NCBI RefSeq assembly: GCF_003012745.1
Contig: NZ_PXYK01000004.1
Coordinates: forward strand, 124,001 to 188,000
Source of the DNA: Kumtagia ephedrae
Lineage (GTDB): Bacteria; Pseudomonadota; Alphaproteobacteria; Rhizobiales; Rhizobiaceae
Direction: 5' to 3'
Length of the DNA stretch: 64,000 nucleotides
Part shown: positions 1 through 11,794 of the stretch, in pieces
Position numbering within the stretch: the first letter of the stretch is position 1
Layout of the letters: each line of letters opens with the position of its first letter
Notes under the pieces: generated by a model
The model's input: the letters and a program-made list of their open reading frames with translations, nothing else
What the model was told of the DNA's origin: nothing
The model's database searches: none
Position numbers and translations under genes: made by a program

Positions 1-707
1 ATGCGGGTCGCCTCCTGCTCCTCGTGGCCGAACAGGCCCATGGTGCGCCGCACCTGGTCGCGCGTCGTCACCACATAGGCGATATCGCCGACGAAAAGCT
101 GGTCGGCCGAATGCGGAATGAACAGCTTTCCGGCGCGGCTGACGCCGACGACCGTCGCCGGCAGGTCGGGGAACAGCTGGCTGAGCTGCCCCAGCGGCGT
201 GTTGATGACCGGGCAGTCCTCAAGGCACTCGATGGCGACGGCGGCGATCTTGTCGTCGGCGAAGCGCATCACGTCCATAGCGCCGGGCAATGCGATGCGC
301 CGCAGCACCATCTCGCCGACCTCCACCTCCGGCGAGATGATCACGTCGATCGGCAGGTGCTCGCGCGAGAACAGGTCCTGGTAATGCGGCTGCAGATAGG
401 CCTGAGCACGCAGCCTGGCGATCTTCATCGGCACGTTGAACAGCGCATGCGCGACCTCGCAGGCGACGATGTTGACCTCGTCGTAGAAGGTCACGGCGAT
501 GATCATGTCGGCCTGCTCGGCGCCGGCCTTTTCCAGCACGTCGGGATGCGCGCCATGGCCGACGAAGCCGCGCACGTCGAGCGCGTCGCGGACCGTCTGG
601 ATGAGGTCGGGCGAGGTGTCGATGATCGACACGTCGTTCTTCTCGGCCGCCAGCCGCTCGGCGATGCCGTAGCCGACCTGCCCCGCGCCGCAGATGATGA
701 CGCGCAT
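1..707 (-). CDS. trkA: Trk potassium uptake regulator TrkA (partial, C-terminus beyond window)
   Basis: This is the NAD-binding peripheral subunit of the Trk K+ uptake system and acts on the cytoplasmic face of TrkH. The start codon is at 705-707, and the protein opens with a Rossmann nucleotide-binding motif (VIICGAGQVGYGIAERLA), then an acidic strand end (DVSIIDTSP) and a TrkA-C/RCK segment with EVEVGEMVLRRIALPGAM. About 235 residues are visible; the rest of the roughly 458-residue family length lies left of base 1. It is the last gene of the ntrB-ntrC-ntrY-ntrX run and starts 33 bases after the ntrX stop, so it is probably cotranscribed. The same order is known in rhizobia. Identification is firm; the C-terminal half cannot be judged. 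Confidence 0.93.
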   Translation of the reverse strand, partial: MRVIICGAGQVGYGIAERLAAEKNDVSIIDTSPDLIQTVRDALDVRGFVGHGAHPDVLEKAGAEQADMIIAVTFYDEVNIVACEVAHALFNVPMKIARLRAQAYLQPHYQDLFSREHLPIDVIISPEVEVGEMVLRRIALPGAMDVMRFADDKIAAVAIECLEDCPVINTPLGQLSQLFPDLPATVVGVSRAGKLFIPHSADQLFVGDIAYVVTTRDQVRRTMGLFGHEEQEATR

Positions 708-739
708 TCAGAAGCCGCCGGAAAGGAGGTGATCTGGCA

Positions 740-2101
740 TCACACGCCCAGCGACTTGAGCTTGCGGTGCAGCGCCGAGCGCTCCATGCCGATGAACTCG
801 GCGGTGCGCGAGATGTTGCCGCCGAAGCGGTTGATCTGCGCCACAAGATACTCCTTTTCGAACATCTCGCGGGCCTCGCGCAGCGGCAGCGCCATGATGT
901 GGTGGTCGGACTGGTTGGGCGCGCGCGGCATTACGTCGCCGATCTCGGAGGGCAGCAGGTCCGCGGTGATCGGCGCCTCTACGTCGTCGCCGCGCACCAG
1001 AATCATCAGCCGCTCGATGTTGTTGCGGAGCTGGCGCACGTTGCCCGGCCAGTTGTGCGCCTGGAGCACCGCCATGGCGTCGTCGGCGATGCGGCGCGGC
1101 TTGATGCCGGCATTGCGGGCGACCTGCTTCATGAAGCTGTCGACGAGATACGGGATATCCTCGCGCCGCTCCGCAAGGCCGGGGACCAGCACCGGCACCA
1201 CCGCCAGCCGGTGGAACAGGTCTTCGCGGAAGCGGCCTTCGGCGATCATGCCTTCGAGGTTCTGCGCGGTCGAGGAGATGACGCGGACGTCGACCTTGAC
1301 CCGCTTCGTCCCGCCCACCCGCTCGAACTGCTGCTCGACCAGCACCCGCAGGATCTTTGCCTGGGTCTCGCGCGGCATGTCGGCGATCTCGTCGAGATAG
1401 AGCGTGCCGCGATGCGCCTCCTCAAGCGCGCCGACCTTGCGCTCGGTGCCGTTCGATTCAGTGCCGAACAGCTCGATCTCCATGCGCTCCGGCGTGATCG
1501 TGGCGGCGTTCAGCGACACGAACGGCCCGGTCTTGCGCGCCGAGTTGGCATGGATGGCGCGCGCCACCTGCTCCTTGCCCGAGCCGGACGGGCCGACGAT
1601 CATGATGCGGCTGTTGGTGGGCGAGACCCGCTCGATGGTCTGGCGCAGCTGGCTCATCGCCGAGGACATGCCGATCAGCTCGAAGGTCTCGGCGCTGCGG
1701 TTGCGCAGTTCGGAGACCTCGCGCTTCAGCTTGGAGGTCTCCAGCGCCCGCTCGGCCACGAGAATCAGCCGGTCGGCCTTGAACGGCTTCTCGATGAAGT
1801 CGTAGGCGCCGCGGCGGATCGCCGACACCGCCGTCTCGATGTTGCCGTGGCCGGAGATCATCACCACCGGCAGGTTGGGGTGCATCACCTTGATCTCGTC
1901 GAGCAATGCCAGCCCGTCGAGCCGCGACCCCTGCAGCCAGATGTCGAGGAACACCAGGCGCGGCACCCGGTCCGCGATGCATGCCAGGGCGCTGTCGGCG
2001 CCGTGCGCCGTACGCGTCTCGTGGCCCTCGTCGCTCAGGATGCCCGCGACCAGTTCCCGGATGTCTTCTTCGTCGTCGACGACAAGGATGTCAGATGCCA
2101 T
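740..2101 (-). CDS. ntrX: Nitrogen assimilation response regulator NtrX
   Basis: NtrX is the response regulator partner of NtrY and is known to link nitrogen and redox state to transcription in alphaproteobacteria. It has a receiver domain (residues 1-120; acidic DD at 9-10, phospho-acceptor D53, K105), a sigma54-type AAA+ domain (Walker A GPSGSGKE at 170-177, Walker B LYLDEI at 234-239) and a C-terminal Fis-type helix-turn-helix (about 427-453). The sigma54-contacting GAFTGA loop is absent: residues 213-232 read GTESNGTERKVGALEEAHRG, where NtrC in this window has GAFTGA. This agrees with what is known of alphaproteobacterial NtrX, which is not expected to open sigma54 promoters. Its start overlaps the ntrY stop by 11 bases, indicating translational coupling. 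Confidence 0.95.
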   Translation of the reverse strand: MASDILVVDDEEDIRELVAGILSDEGHETRTAHGADSALACIADRVPRLVFLDIWLQGSRLDGLALLDEIKVMHPNLPVVMISGHGNIETAVSAIRRGAYDFIEKPFKADRLILVAERALETSKLKREVSELRNRSAETFELIGMSSAMSQLRQTIERVSPTNSRIMIVGPSGSGKEQVARAIHANSARKTGPFVSLNAATITPERMEIELFGTESNGTERKVGALEEAHRGTLYLDEIADMPRETQAKILRVLVEQQFERVGGTKRVKVDVRVISSTAQNLEGMIAEGRFREDLFHRLAVVPVLVPGLAERREDIPYLVDSFMKQVARNAGIKPRRIADDAMAVLQAHNWPGNVRQLRNNIERLMILVRGDDVEAPITADLLPSEIGDVMPRAPNQSDHHIMALPLREAREMFEKEYLVAQINRFGGNISRTAEFIGMERSALHRKLKSLGV

Positions 2102-4385
2102 TGCCGACCTTTTCAGTCTCTCGTTGTTCTTGCGAAGGCGCGACCTCGCGCTTCGTCTCTCCGTCGGCCGCCGCGGCCGGGAAGAACAGGCTCACCATGG
2201 CGCCCCTGCCGCCGTGGAAGTCCGGCGGAGCGTCGTGCAGTTCCAGCCTGCCGCCATGGTCTTCGACGATCTTCTTGACGATAGCGAGGCCGAGGCCGGT
2301 ACCTTTCTCGCGGGTCGTCATGTAGGGCTCCAGGAGGCGCTGCCGGTTCTCGCGCGGCAGCCCCTTGCCGTTGTCGATCACGTCGACGCGGATCATCCCG
2401 GCGTCATTGCTCGCCACGACGCGAACCACGCCGCCCTCGCCGTCGACGTGGTCGGCCGCGTCGATCGCCTCGGTGGCGTTCTTGATGACGTTGCCGAATG
2501 CCTGCGCGAGCAACCGGCTGTCGAACCGGCCTTTGAGCGGCACGCCGCCATAATCGCGCTGGAAGGCGATGTCGGAACGGCTCACCTCGATCAGGAAGGA
2601 GGCTTCCCGCAGCGCCTCGCGCAGGTCGATCTCCTTCATCTCCGGCTTGGGCATGCGCGCGAAGGCCGAGAACTCGTCGACCATGCGGCCGATGTCGCCG
2701 ACCTGGCGGATGATCGTGTCGGTGCACTGGTCGAAGACCTCGCGATCCTCGGTGATGACCTTGCCGTAGCGGCGGCGGATGCGTTCGGCCGAAAGCTGGA
2801 TGGGCGTCAGCGGGTTCTTGATCTCGTGGGCGATGCGGCGGGCGACGTCCGCCCAGGCCGAGGTGCGCTGCGCGGTGACGAGATCGGTGATGTCGTCGAC
2901 GGTGACGACGAAGGACTGCTCGCCGGCGCCCACCTCGCTACGCTCGTGCGTCACCTGGACGTTGAAGGTCCGCTCGGCGCCGGCGCGCGAGAAAGTGACC
3001 TGCTCGCGATAGACCGGCTTTCCGGAGCCTCGGCCGATCTCGAACACTCGGCCGACATGCGGCAGCAGCTTCGACAGGTTCTGCCCGACGCCGGCGCGCG
3101 CCGAGATGGCCAGCATCATCTCGGCCGAGCGGTTGACGATGGTGATGGTGCCGCTCGGGTCGACGCCGATGATGCCGGCCGTGACGCCTTCCAGCACCGC
3201 CTCGGAGAAGCGCCGGCGTTCGTCCGCCAGATCCTTGGCGGACAGGATCTCGTTGCGCTGCGACTTGAGCTGTAACAGCATCTTGTTGAACGTGTCGCCC
3301 AGCGAGGCGACGTCGCCGTCGGATGCCCTGACGGGCACCGCCACGTCGAGATTGCCGGTCGCCACCTCGTCGGCGGCGCCGATCAACTGGCGGATCGGCC
3401 TCACCAGCCGGTCGGCGACGGCGATACCGGTCCAGATCGCCGCCAGCACGATCACCAGCGTCACGCCGAGATAGAGCAGCGCGAAGGCGATCTGCGTGGT
3501 GCGGCGGTTGGCCTCCAGCCCGCGATAGGCGTCGGTGTTGGCCGTGACGATCTGGCGTGCCCGGATCACGTCGGGATCGACCAGCCGGATGGTATAGAGA
3601 TAGGTGTCTTCGAAATCGCGCAGCTTCACCACCGCGCCGACGATGTTCTTGGTGCGCGGCTCGATCAGCACCGGCTTGCCGTCGGCGGCCGTCTGCACCG
3701 CCTCGATCGGCACTTCCGGCATGGCGAAGTCGGCCGCGGTCTGCGCCGTCATCAGGAACGACCCGTCGGAGCGGATGAGCGCGGCATGCGCCAGCGCCCG
3801 CCCGACGGCCTGCTGGCTCATGAAATCGCGAAAACCGGTGCGGTCGAGATTGTAGAGCGTGCGGGCGTTGGTCAGGTCGTAGGCCATCGACAGGGTGGTG
3901 CCCTGCAGGTTGCGCGCGTTCTCGAGCACGTAAGCCTCGGCGATCGACAGCGACGAGTTGACGATCGTCTTGGTGCGGATCTCGAACCAGCGGTCTAGGC
4001 CGACATCCAGCGTGATCGAGGCGAAGATCGCCACGATCAGCGCCGGGATCGCCGCCACCACGGAGAACAGCGCGACGATGCGCACATGCAGGCGCGCAGC
4101 CGCCTTGCCGTCCTTGCGCGCCACCAGGATACGCCGCACCTCGCGCGCGATCAGCCCGATCAGGAAGATCACGAAGGCGGCGTTGACGCCGATGATCAGG
4201 GCGAGCGTCGTGGTGCTGTCCGGCTCGATCGGCGTCGCGCCGACTAGCACGGCGAAGGACAGGCCGGCCGTCACCAGCGCGCCGACGACGGCGATGATGC
4301 CGGTCAGCGCGAGCAGCCGCCGTCCCTCGAATGCCCTGGCATTCGGGAACACGGGCATCGGTGCGGTCGGTATGTTGATGGCCAT
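2091..4385 (-). CDS. ntrY: Membrane sensor histidine kinase NtrY
   Basis: NtrY is the membrane sensor kinase that phosphorylates NtrX. With the start at 4385 (MAINIPT) it has 764 residues; a longer frame reaches 4448, but its first 21 residues look non-coding. Four hydrophobic segments lie at about 24-49, 60-81, 105-127 and 299-321, with a large extracytoplasmic loop between the third and fourth. A HAMP region, a PAS region (about 400-500), the HisKA box [10 protein letters not shown] (His about 520) and an HATPase domain (DNGKGLP; GTGLGLAIVKKIVEDHGG) follow. The stop lies inside ntrX. A gap of 156 bases separates it from ntrC, so a separate ntrYX promoter is possible. Confidence 0.95.
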   Translation of the reverse strand: MAINIPTAPMPVFPNARAFEGRRLLALTGIIAVVGALVTAGLSFAVLVGATPIEPDSTTTLALIIGVNAAFVIFLIGLIAREVRRILVARKDGKAAARLHVRIVALFSVVAAIPALIVAIFASITLDVGLDRWFEIRTKTIVNSSLSIAEAYVLENARNLQGTTLSMAYDLTNARTLYNLDRTGFRDFMSQQAVGRALAHAALIRSDGSFLMTAQTAADFAMPEVPIEAVQTAADGKPVLIEPRTKNIVGAVVKLRDFEDTYLYTIRLVDPDVIRARQIVTANTDAYRGLEANRRTTQIAFALLYLGVTLVIVLAAIWTGIAVADRLVRPIRQLIGAADEVATGNLDVAVPVRASDGDVASLGDTFNKMLLQLKSQRNEILSAKDLADERRRFSEAVLEGVTAGIIGVDPSGTITIVNRSAEMMLAISARAGVGQNLSKLLPHVGRVFEIGRGSGKPVYREQVTFSRAGAERTFNVQVTHERSEVGAGEQSFVVTVDDITDLVTAQRTSAWADVARRIAHEIKNPLTPIQLSAERIRRRYGKVITEDREVFDQCTDTIIRQVGDIGRMVDEFSAFARMPKPEMKEIDLREALREASFLIEVSRSDIAFQRDYGGVPLKGRFDSRLLAQAFGNVIKNATEAIDAADHVDGEGGVVRVVASNDAGMIRVDVIDNGKGLPRENRQRLLEPYMTTREKGTGLGLAIVKKIVEDHGGRLELHDAPPDFHGGRGAMVSLFFPAAAADGETKREVAPSQEQRETEKVGNGI

Positions 4386-4541
4386 GCCTGTTGGATTCGT
4401 CCGAAACGAATCCGATCTATGCAATGCATTGTGGCGATTATGCAACAAAGCTGCCGGCTACGGAACCGATGGTCCCCAAAATTTGCAGCACGCCGGCGGC
4501 CGCCCGTCATCGGCGAGCCGCCAGGATCGGCTTTGTCGATC

Positions 4542-6002
<1,461 letters not shown>

Positions 6003-6003
6003 G

Positions 6004-7128
6004 TCACCTCTCCGTGCCGTCGCTGGCCGGCGCTTCCTTCCACGCCGGCATGAGGATGCGGAAGGTCGTTCCGCGTGTCGTCGAATCGCATTCGACGATG
6101 CCGCCATGCTCGCCGACGATTTTCGCGACCAGCGCCAGGCCGAGGCCCGAGCCGTTCGGCTTGGTCGTGATGAACGGGTCGAACAGGATCGGCAGCAGGT
6201 CGTCGGGAACGCCCGGACCGTTGTCGTGGACGCAGAATTCGAGCGGCAGCGACACGCGGTCCTGCGAGCCCGGCGCCGAGACGCGGATGCCGGGGCGGAA
6301 CGCCGTCGACAGCGTGATTTCGGCGCTCGGCACGTTGCCGGTCGCCTCCGCCGCGTTCTTGATCAGGTTGAGGAACACCTGCACGAGCTGGTCGCGGTTG
6401 GCATAGACCGGCGGCAGCGACGGGTCGTAGTCCTCGATGACCTTGACCTTGCTGGCGAAGCCGTTGCGGGCGATCGCCTTCACATGGTCGAGCACCACAT
6501 GGATGTTCACCGGATAGCGGTCGATCGGCCGCTCGTCGGAAAACACCTCCATGCGGTCGACCAGCGAGACGATACGGTCGGTCTCGTCGGTGATCAGACG
6601 GGTGAGCGCCCGGTCGTCGTCGGAAACCACAGTCTCCAGCAGTTGCGCGGCGCCGCGGATGCCCGACAGCGGGTTCTTGATCTCGTGCGCCAGCATGGCG
6701 GCGAGCCCGGTCACCGAGCGCGCGGCACCCCGGTGCGTCATCTGCCGGTCGATCTTATCGGCCATCGACCGTTCCTGGAACATGATGACGACCGAACCCG
6801 GCAACTCCGGCACCGGGGCGACATACAGATCGACGATCCGCTCGATGCCGAGCCGCGGCGACGACAGGTCGACGCGGTATTCGTTGACCGGCGCGTTGCG
6901 CTCGCGCACCTGGTCGATCAGCGTCAGGATCGGGCTGCCGAACGGCACGAAGCGCGCCAGCGTGGTGCGCGCCAGCATCGGCGCGCTGGAGCGGAAGAAA
7001 TCCTCCGCGTCGGCATTGGCGTAGGTGATGTGCCCGTCCGGCCCGAGCATGATCACCGGGCGCCGGATCGTGTTCAGCACGATCTGTGCGGCCTCTTCGG
7101 CGCCGGCAGGCGGTGGCACCAGGTTCAT
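6004..7128 (-). CDS. ntrB: Nitrogen regulation sensor kinase NtrB (GlnL)
   Basis: NtrB is the soluble bifunctional kinase/phosphatase for NtrC and is controlled by PII proteins. The start at 7128 (MNLVPPPAG) gives 374 residues and overlaps the dusB stop by four bases (ATGA). A much longer reading frame to 7701 runs through dusB in another frame and is not real. A PAS domain covers about 15-120 ([20 protein letters not shown]). The HisKA box is [18 protein letters not shown] with H148. The HATPase domain contains [18 protein letters not shown] and [18 protein letters not shown]. No membrane segment is present, as expected for NtrB. Confidence 0.96.
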   Translation of the reverse strand: MNLVPPPAGAEEAAQIVLNTIRRPVIMLGPDGHITYANADAEDFFRSSAPMLARTTLARFVPFGSPILTLIDQVRERNAPVNEYRVDLSSPRLGIERIVDLYVAPVPELPGSVVIMFQERSMADKIDRQMTHRGAARSVTGLAAMLAHEIKNPLSGIRGAAQLLETVVSDDDRALTRLITDETDRIVSLVDRMEVFSDERPIDRYPVNIHVVLDHVKAIARNGFASKVKVIEDYDPSLPPVYANRDQLVQVFLNLIKNAAEATGNVPSAEITLSTAFRPGIRVSAPGSQDRVSLPLEFCVHDNGPGVPDDLLPILFDPFITTKPNGSGLGLALVAKIVGEHGGIVECDSTTRGTTFRILMPAWKEAPASDGTER

Positions 7129-8156
7129 GCTGCGCTCCGCATCTGGTGGGATTCCTCGCTGGCGACCAGGAACGCCCGGCGCAGGCCGGCGACGACTGCG
7201 GCCGGGTCGAGCGAACGCAGGATCTCCGAGCGCGATGCCGGATCGGTGCGCGGGGCATGGCGGTCGAGATACCAGCCGAGATGCTTTCGCGCCTGGCGCA
7301 GGCCGCTTTCCGTGCCGTAGAGCGCCAGCATGTCCTCGTAGTGAGCGACGACGTAGTCGGCCAGCGCCTCGCCGGGGGTCGGCTCTCCCTCGCCGTCCAC
7401 GCCGGCGGCAGCATGGGCGATCCGGCCGGCCGTCCACGGTGCGCCGTAGCTGGCGCGGCCGACCATGACGGCGTCGGCGCCGGACTGCCGCAGCACGGCC
7501 TCGGCGTCCGCGAGGTCGCTCACGTCGCCATTGGCGACGACCGGAATGGAAACCGCCTCCTTGACCCGGCGGATCGCCCGCCAGTCGGCCTTGCCCTCGT
7601 AGAACTGGCAGCGGGTGCGGCCGTGCACGGTCACCATGCGCACGCCGGCGTCTTCGGCGCGGCGCGCCAGCGCCGGCGCGTTGAGCGCGTTCTCGTCCCA
7701 TCCCAGCCGCATCTTCACCGTCACCGGCAGGTCCACGGCGCCGATCACGGCGTCGATCAGCGACACGGCATGGTCGAGGTCGCGCATCAGCGCCGAGCCG
7801 GCATAGCCGCCGGTTACCTTCTTGGCCGGGCAGCCCATGTTGATGTCGACGATATCGGCGCCCTCGCCCGCGGCGATGCGGGCGGCCTCGGCCATATGCC
7901 CGGCCTCGCGTCCCGCAAGCTGGACCACATGAATGTCGAGGCCGGAATGGCGGATGCGCTGCTGCGAGCCGGCGCGCCCCTTCGCCAGCTCGCCGCTCGC
8001 CACCATCTCCGAGACGACGAGCCCGGCGCCATGGCGATGGGCGCGCATGCGCATGGCGCCGTCGGTGATGCCCGACATCGGCGCCAGGAAGACGCGGTTG
8101 CGGATGGTCTTGCCGCCGACCGTCAATGGCTGGGCCAGCAGCGACGCCTCATACAT
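7125..8156 (-). CDS. dusB: tRNA-dihydrouridine synthase DusB (NifR3 family)
   Basis: DusB is an FMN-dependent enzyme that reduces uridine to dihydrouridine in the tRNA D-loop. It has 343 residues from the ATG at 8156; the frame extends to 8219, but the family begins near this point. It carries the TIM-barrel signatures [12 protein letters not shown] (25-36), the catalytic Cys in [10 protein letters not shown] (C109), KMRLGW, TVHGRTR and PVVANGDV. It is the first gene of the ntrBC operon, the arrangement from which the old name nifR3 comes. It diverges from ispDF, so the 140-base gap must contain both promoters. Confidence 0.95.
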   Translation of the reverse strand: MYEASLLAQPLTVGGKTIRNRVFLAPMSGITDGAMRMRAHRHGAGLVVSEMVASGELAKGRAGSQQRIRHSGLDIHVVQLAGREAGHMAEAARIAAGEGADIVDINMGCPAKKVTGGYAGSALMRDLDHAVSLIDAVIGAVDLPVTVKMRLGWDENALNAPALARRAEDAGVRMVTVHGRTRCQFYEGKADWRAIRRVKEAVSIPVVANGDVSDLADAEAVLRQSGADAVMVGRASYGAPWTAGRIAHAAAGVDGEGEPTPGEALADYVVAHYEDMLALYGTESGLRQARKHLGWYLDRHAPRTDPASRSEILRSLDPAAVVAGLRRAFLVASEESHQMRSAA

Positions 8157-8296
8157 GCACAAAAACCAAGCATCCGTATACCATGCACAATTGCTAGACA
8201 GAATCGGGACGAAGCGCAACTGCCGAGCAGGTGAATTTTAGCAATGGGAACGGAAAACTCTGGCCCTTCCCGGCGGCTCCGATTAAGCGTCCCGGC

Positions 8297-9517
8297 ATGT
8301 CCGTCCCAGCTTCCTTTCCCGAAACGCAAGGCGACGTCGCCCTCGTCATCGTGGCGGCGGGTCGCGGCGAGCGCGCCGGACAGGCCGGGGGACCAAAGCA
8401 GTATCGCAGCATCGGCGGCAAGCCGATCATTCGACGCACCCTCGACGCGTTTATGGCCCATCCGGCGATTGGCTCGGTCGTCACGGTCATCCATCCCGAC
8501 GATCACGCGCTGTGCACGGCGGCACTCGGCCCGCTCTGCGACAAGGTGATCGCGGTAGAGGGCGGCGTGACACGCCAGGATTCCGTGCGCCTCGGCCTGC
8601 AGGCGCTGCGCGAGGCGGCGCCCGCCAAGGTGCTGATCCACGACGCGGTGCGGCCGTTTGTCGACGCGGCGCTGATCGACCGCACGATTGCGGCGATCGG
8701 CGAGCGGCAGGCGGCGCTGCCCGTCCTGGCCGTCGCCGACACGCTGAAGCGCGGCGACGGCGGCCTCGTCGCCGCGACGGTGCCGCGCCAGGGGCTGTTC
8801 ACCGCGCAGACGCCACAGGGTTTTCCCTTCTGGCCCATCCATGCCGCGCATGTGAAGGCGCACCGGGCGGGAAGGAGCGACTTCACCGACGACGCGGCGA
8901 TCGCCGAGTGGACCGGCATGCCGGTCAAGCTCGTGGAAGGCTCTTCCGCCAACATCAAGCTGACATGGGCCGGAGACATAGACATGGCCGACCGCCGCCT
9001 CTCGGGCGACTCGATGCATTTTCCGGACGTGCGCACCGGCAACGGCTACGATGTCCATTCCTTCGAGGACGGCGATCACGTCTGGCTCTGCGGAGTGCAG
9101 GTGGCGCATACAAAAAAACTGTCCGGCCATTCCGACGCCGATGTCGGCCTGCACGCGCTTACCGACGCGCTGCTGGCCACCTGCGGGGCCGGAGACATCG
9201 GCACGCATTTCCCGCCCTCCGACCCGCAATGGAAGGGCGCGCCGTCGAAACTGTTCGTCGAGCACGCCGCCTCGCTGGTGCGCGCCCAGGGCGGACGCAT
9301 CGCCAATGCCGACGTGACGCTGATCTGCGAGGCGCCGAAGGTCGGGCCGCACCGCGAGGCCATGGTCTCGGCCATGGCGGCGATGCTGAAGATCGGCGCG
9401 GGACGCGTCTCGGTGAAGGCGACGACCAACGAGAAGCTCGGCTTCATCGGCCGCGGCGAAGGCATCGCCGCCATCGCCACCGCCACCGTCATCTTTCCGG
9501 GAGGGCTGGAGCCGTGA
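8297..9517 (+). CDS. ispDF: Bifunctional MEP cytidylyltransferase / MECDP synthase IspDF
   Basis: This fused enzyme carries out two steps of the MEP isoprenoid pathway. The N-terminal IspD half (to about residue 235) makes CDP-methylerythritol, and the C-terminal IspF half cyclises the phosphorylated product to MECDP. IspD shows [12 protein letters not shown] and [13 protein letters not shown]; IspF shows [28 protein letters not shown] and [11 protein letters not shown], the metal-binding Asp/His signatures. Fusion is common in alphaproteobacteria. The ATG at 8297 (MSVPASFPE, 406 residues) is preferred; an in-frame GTG at 8231 would add 22 residues. The stop overlaps the next start (GTGA). 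Confidence 0.94.
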   Translation: MSVPASFPETQGDVALVIVAAGRGERAGQAGGPKQYRSIGGKPIIRRTLDAFMAHPAIGSVVTVIHPDDHALCTAALGPLCDKVIAVEGGVTRQDSVRLGLQALREAAPAKVLIHDAVRPFVDAALIDRTIAAIGERQAALPVLAVADTLKRGDGGLVAATVPRQGLFTAQTPQGFPFWPIHAAHVKAHRAGRSDFTDDAAIAEWTGMPVKLVEGSSANIKLTWAGDIDMADRRLSGDSMHFPDVRTGNGYDVHSFEDGDHVWLCGVQVAHTKKLSGHSDADVGLHALTDALLATCGAGDIGTHFPPSDPQWKGAPSKLFVEHAASLVRAQGGRIANADVTLICEAPKVGPHREAMVSAMAAMLKIGAGRVSVKATTNEKLGFIGRGEGIAAIATATVIFPGGLEP

Positions 9518-10023
9518 CCGACATCGGCGGCCTGGCGGATCGTTTCCTCGACGCCTGCCGGCGCCGGAAAATGATGGCGGCAACCGCCGAATCCTGCACC
9601 GGCGGCATGATCGTCGCTGCGCTGACCGACATCGCCGGCTCGTCCGCCGTCGTCGATCGCGGCTTCGTGACTTATTCCAACGAAGCCAAGATCGACATGC
9701 TCGGCGTGTCGGCGGCGACGCTCGCAGCGCATGGCGCGGTGTCGCGCGAGACCGCGCTGGAAATGGCGTCGGGGGCGCTTGCCCGCTCGCGTGCCGGCAT
9801 CGCGCTCGCCGTCACCGGCATCGCCGGCCCGGACGGCGGCTCGGCCGAGAAGCCGGTCGGGCTGGTGTGGTTCGGCCTGGCGCTCGCCGGTCGCGCCCCG
9901 CTCGCGGAAAAGCATGTGTTCGACAATCGCGGCCGCGACTTCATCCGCCGCGAAACCGTCCGCACTGCGCTGGAGCTGGGGCTGGCAGCGCTGGAGGACG
10001 GTCAGGTCACCGGCACGCCGTAG
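9514..10023 (+). CDS. pncC: CinA C-terminal-type nicotinamide-nucleotide amidase
   Basis: This is a 169-residue protein with a GTG start that overlaps the ispDF stop by four bases, so the two are coupled. It matches the stand-alone CinA C-terminal domain (PncC), which deamidates NMN to nicotinate mononucleotide in pyridine nucleotide salvage. Signatures are [46 protein letters not shown] and [18 protein letters not shown]. The N-terminal MoCF-like CinA domain is missing, as in other PncC proteins. The 3' end overlaps the convergent RatA-like gene by 22 bases. The link to isoprenoid synthesis is positional only. Confidence 0.9.
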   Translation: MTDIGGLADRFLDACRRRKMMAATAESCTGGMIVAALTDIAGSSAVVDRGFVTYSNEAKIDMLGVSAATLAAHGAVSRETALEMASGALARSRAGIALAVTGIAGPDGGSAEKPVGLVWFGLALAGRAPLAEKHVFDNRGRDFIRRETVRTALELGLAALEDGQVTGTP

Positions 10024-10460
10024 ATCGCGTCCGCACGCTTCTCGAAAGCTTCGGAAAACATGCGGAAGGCGCGGTCGAACATCGAGCCCATCAGCATGCC
10101 GAGCAGCCGGCTCTTGAATTCGTATTCGATCGAGAAATGGATGTTCGCCGCTCCCGGCTCCGCCTGCTCGAACCACCAGACATTGCTCAGATATTTGAAC
10201 GGCCCGTCGATGTAGCGCACTTCGATGCGGTTCTCGTCGGGCTTCAGATGCACCTGGCTGGTGAACGTCTCGCGGATCGCCTTGTAGCCGACGGTCATGT
10301 CGGCGACCAGCACGGACTGGCCGTCGCGCTCCTTGCGCGAGCGCACGGTGAGCGCCTCGCACAGCGGCAGGAACTCCGGATAGCGCTCGACGTCGGCGAC
10401 CAGCGCGAACATGTGCTCCGGCGTGTGCCGGACATGGCGGACGGTTTCGAAACTGGGCAT
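10002..10460 (-). CDS. RatA/Coq10-like START-domain protein
   Basis: This is a 152-residue polyketide cyclase/START-fold protein of the RatA/Coq10 family. It opens with PSFETVRHVRHTPEHMFALVADVERYPEFLPLC and has the C-terminal block FEYEFKSRLLG.MLG-type (here EYEFKSRLLGMLMG). Bacterial members are called ubiquinone-binding or ribosome association toxin RatA; mitochondrial relatives are Coq10. Adjacent to lipA (seven bases apart), it probably shares the lipA transcript, an arrangement common in alphaproteobacteria. Whether it carries quinone or acts on ribosomes cannot be told from sequence, so no symbol is given. It overlaps the 3' end of the convergent pncC by 22 bases. Confidence 0.88.
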   Translation of the reverse strand: MPSFETVRHVRHTPEHMFALVADVERYPEFLPLCEALTVRSRKERDGQSVLVADMTVGYKAIRETFTSQVHLKPDENRIEVRYIDGPFKYLSNVWWFEQAEPGAANIHFSIEYEFKSRLLGMLMGSMFDRAFRMFSEAFEKRADAIYGVPVT

Positions 10461-10467
10461 CGGCGCC

Positions 10468-11433
10468 TCAGCCGGCCCTTCTCAGCATATCCTCGCGGGC
10501 GGCGCGCAGCCGGGCGAAGTCGTCGCCGGCGTGGTGCGAGGAGCGCGTCAGTGGGCTGGACGCCATCACCAGGAAACCCTTCGACAGGCCGATCGTCTCG
10601 TAGGACTTGAATTCCTCCGGCGTGACGAACTTCTTCACCGGGTGGTGCTTCTTCGACGGCTGCAGGTACTGGCCGATGGTCATGAAGTCGACGTCGGCCG
10701 AGCGCAGGTCGTCCATCAGCTGCAGCACCTCGTTGCGCTCCTCGCCGAGGCCGACCATGATCCCCGACTTGGTGAAGATCGACGGATCGAGCTCCTTCAC
10801 CCGCTGCAGCAGCCGGATAGAATGGAAGTAGCGGGCGCCCGGCCGCACGGTCAGGTAGTTCGAGGGCACGGTCTCCAGATTGTGGTTGAAGACGTCGGGC
10901 CTCGCCGCCACGACGATCTCCAGCGCGCCTTCCTTGCGCAGGAAATCGGGTGTCAGGATCTCGATGGTCGTGTCGGGGTTGAGCGCTCGGATGTTGCGGA
11001 TCACCGCGGCGAAATGGCGGGCGCCGCCGTCGGCGAGGTCGTCGCGGTCGACCGAGGTGATGACGACATGCGACAGCCCCATCTTGCGCACCGCGCGGGC
11101 GACGCTGCCGGGCTCCGTCGGGTCGAGCGGCCCGGGCTTGCCGGTGGCGACGTTGCAGAAGGCGCAGGCGCGCGTGCAGATCTCGCCCATGATCATGAAG
11201 GTGGCGTGCTTCTTGTCCCAGCATTCGCCGATATTGGGGCAGCCGGCCTCCTCGCAGACGGTGACCAGCTTGTGCGAGCGCACGATCTCGCGCGTCTCGG
11301 CATAACCCGGCGACGTCGGTGCCTTGACCCGGATCCAGTCCGGCTTGCGCAGCACCTCCTGGTCCGGGCGGTGCGCCTTCTCGGGATGGCGCGGCCGCGG
11401 CGGCGTAGCGATTCGGTCGAGGACTGTGACCAT
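10468..11433 (-). CDS. lipA: Lipoyl synthase LipA
   Basis: LipA is a radical-SAM enzyme that inserts two sulfurs into protein-bound octanoate to make lipoate. Lipoate is the cofactor carried by the PdhB and PdhC lipoyl domains encoded 5-8 kb away. It has 321 residues. The auxiliary cluster motif is [12 protein letters not shown] and the radical-SAM motif is [10 protein letters not shown]. The conserved [21 protein letters not shown] and [17 protein letters not shown] blocks and the C-terminal RSSHHAGD are present (the RSS serine ligates the auxiliary cluster). It is complete and normal. Confidence 0.97.
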   Translation of the reverse strand: MVTVLDRIATPPRPRHPEKAHRPDQEVLRKPDWIRVKAPTSPGYAETREIVRSHKLVTVCEEAGCPNIGECWDKKHATFMIMGEICTRACAFCNVATGKPGPLDPTEPGSVARAVRKMGLSHVVITSVDRDDLADGGARHFAAVIRNIRALNPDTTIEILTPDFLRKEGALEIVVAARPDVFNHNLETVPSNYLTVRPGARYFHSIRLLQRVKELDPSIFTKSGIMVGLGEERNEVLQLMDDLRSADVDFMTIGQYLQPSKKHHPVKKFVTPEEFKSYETIGLSKGFLVMASSPLTRSSHHAGDDFARLRAAREDMLRRAG

Positions 11434-11442
11434 TCCTGCTTC

Positions 11443-11739
11443 CTATCTGGAACCGGCGGCCTGCGAGCGGCCGAAAATCCAAAGAATGAGGATCGCGCCT
11501 GCGATGGCGACGACCAGATTGCCGAGGAAACCGTAATAGTTGAAGCCGATCAACCCTGCCAGAGTACCGCCGACGAACGACCCGGCGATGCCGACCAGGA
11601 TGTTGGTCAGGAACCCGTGGTCGCGGTTCATCGTCTTCTCGGCGACGTAGCCGGCAAGGAAGCCGATGACCAGCATGCCGAAAAAGCCGGTGCCCGGCAT
11701 GCTGAGGATTCCGTAGCTCTGGTCCATTCTCGCCTCCAT
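11443..11739 (-). CDS. GlsB/YeaQ/YmgE-family small membrane protein
   Basis: This is a 98-residue (or 94 from the internal Met at 11727) hydrophobic protein with three glycine-rich transmembrane segments. They contain GFFGMLVIGFLAGYVAEKTM, LTNILVGIAGSFVGGTLAGLIGF and LGNLVVAIAGAILILWIFGR. This is the transglycosylase-associated (YeaQ/GlsB) family, often induced by stress, with no firmly established activity. It lies nine bases upstream of lipA on the same strand and may share its transcript. Confidence 0.85.
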   Translation of the reverse strand: MEARMDQSYGILSMPGTGFFGMLVIGFLAGYVAEKTMNRDHGFLTNILVGIAGSFVGGTLAGLIGFNYYGFLGNLVVAIAGAILILWIFGRSQAAGSR

Positions 11740-11794
11740 TCACGCCAATATAGGCAGGCAGGCACGCGACCGACAGGCCGCCGACGCAAACCCG

